Below, in pieces: positions 7,338 through 7,452 of a DNA stretch of 7,452 bases. Under the pieces are notes generated by a model, which was not told where the DNA came from, searched no databases, and saw only the letters and a program-made list of their open reading frames with translations. Origin of the DNA: an uncultured Chitinophagaceae bacterium (GTDB taxonomy: Bacteria > Bacteroidota > Bacteroidia > Chitinophagales > Chitinophagaceae); the NCBI GenBank assembly GCA_946885665.1, contig CAMPGT010000198.1, positions 1-7,452 on the forward strand. Reading direction: 5' to 3'. The position numbers were made by a program, and so were the translations under genes. The first letter of the stretch is position 1; every line of letters starts with the position of its first letter.

Positions 7338-7370
7338 AAGGGCTCTCTGCGAGAGGCCCTTTCTTGTTTT
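7338..7370 (+). terminator. Hairpin upstream of ilvC with a T-rich tail on the plus strand
   Basis: AAGGGCTCTC (7338-7347) pairs with GAGA-GGCCCTT (7351-7361), with one bulged G at 7355, giving a 10-bp stem and a 3-base loop. On the plus strand it is followed by TTCTTGTTTT, the layout of an intrinsic terminator. No plus-strand gene is present to the left for it to serve. Read on the minus strand it lies in the presumed ilvC leader, where it is followed by GAATAAAG rather than a T-run. It could end antisense transcription, form a leader structure, or be a relic of rearrangement. The stem is clear; its role is not. Confidence 0.4.
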
Positions 7371-7398
7371 ATTAAGTTGATTGCTTCCCGCCTTTTAT

Positions 7399-7437
7399 CC
7401 ACCCCCGGCGCTTCGCGCCACCCCCGCCAGCGGGGGA
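7399..7437. repeat. GC-rich REP-like double palindrome
   Basis: Two adjacent hairpins lie in an otherwise AT-leaning spacer. The first is GGCGC-TTC-GCGCC (7407-7419). The second is CCCCCGC-CA-GCGGGGG (7421-7436), a perfect 7-bp stem. In addition CCACCCCCG is directly repeated at 7399-7407 and 7418-7426. Compact GC-rich paired palindromes like this are typical of REP-type dispersed intergenic elements. It is about 130 bases upstream of the ilvC start. Copy number cannot be judged from one window, so the REP assignment is inference; the palindromes themselves are exact. Confidence 0.6.
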
Positions 7438-7443
7438 TACGTT

Positions 7444-7452
7444 TGCCGATTG
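7444..7452. repeat. Partial copy of the CGATTGC-type heptamer repeat at the window edge
   Basis: TGCCGATTG is the exact reverse complement of CAATCGGCA at 182-190 in the gltB-gltD spacer. It stops at the window edge and may be the start of a longer tandem array. A 9-base match alone is weak; its support is that both copies are intergenic. Confidence 0.3.

Noticed and set aside
7268..7452. Leader-peptide attenuator for ilvC
   Set aside because: No ATG other than the ilvC start is found on the minus strand in this stretch, no run of Ile/Val/Leu codons is evident, and the hairpin is not followed by a T-run on the ilvC strand. A leader further upstream cannot be excluded.

Overview
The window is a compact, entirely minus-strand block of core amino-acid biosynthesis. 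It reads right to left as ilvC (ketol-acid reductoisomerase), ilvA (threonine deaminase), gltB (glutamate synthase large subunit) and the first 47 codons of gltD (glutamate synthase small subunit), which runs off the left edge. All four reading frames are intact and none shows a frameshift or a missing catalytic motif. I see no RNA gene, CRISPR array, insertion sequence, phage gene or defence gene.

The organism is most likely a member of the Bacteroidota, perhaps near Chitinophagaceae. This is inference. The starts lack Shine-Dalgarno sequences and follow A-rich leaders, the reductoisomerase is of a type that resembles fungal Ilv5, IlvA is the short form with one ACT-like domain, and the intergenic gaps carry short heptamer repeats and a GC-rich palindrome. 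No rRNA or marker gene is present to settle it.

Layout: 1-143 gltD (partial); 144-210 a spacer with a CGGCAAT heptamer repeat; 211-4725 gltB; 4726-4865 an AT-rich spacer with a probable intrinsic terminator just after ilvA and, presumably, the gltBD promoter; 4866-6119 ilvA; 6120-6187 a short spacer filled largely by five heptamers of the ACTCCCC type that run into the ilvC stop codon; 6188-7267 ilvC; 7268-7452 an upstream region with an A/C-rich leader, a hairpin and a GC-rich REP-like double palindrome.

Functionally, IlvA makes 2-oxobutanoate from threonine, the entry to isoleucine. IlvC carries out the reductoisomerase step of both isoleucine and valine/leucine synthesis. GltBD makes glutamate, the amino donor for the final branched-chain transamination. 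The hairpin after ilvA suggests two transcription units, ilvC-ilvA and gltB-gltD. The genes are ordinary housekeeping functions and I did not find an undescribed system; the points most worth a second look are the small intergenic repeats and the fungal-like character of IlvC.
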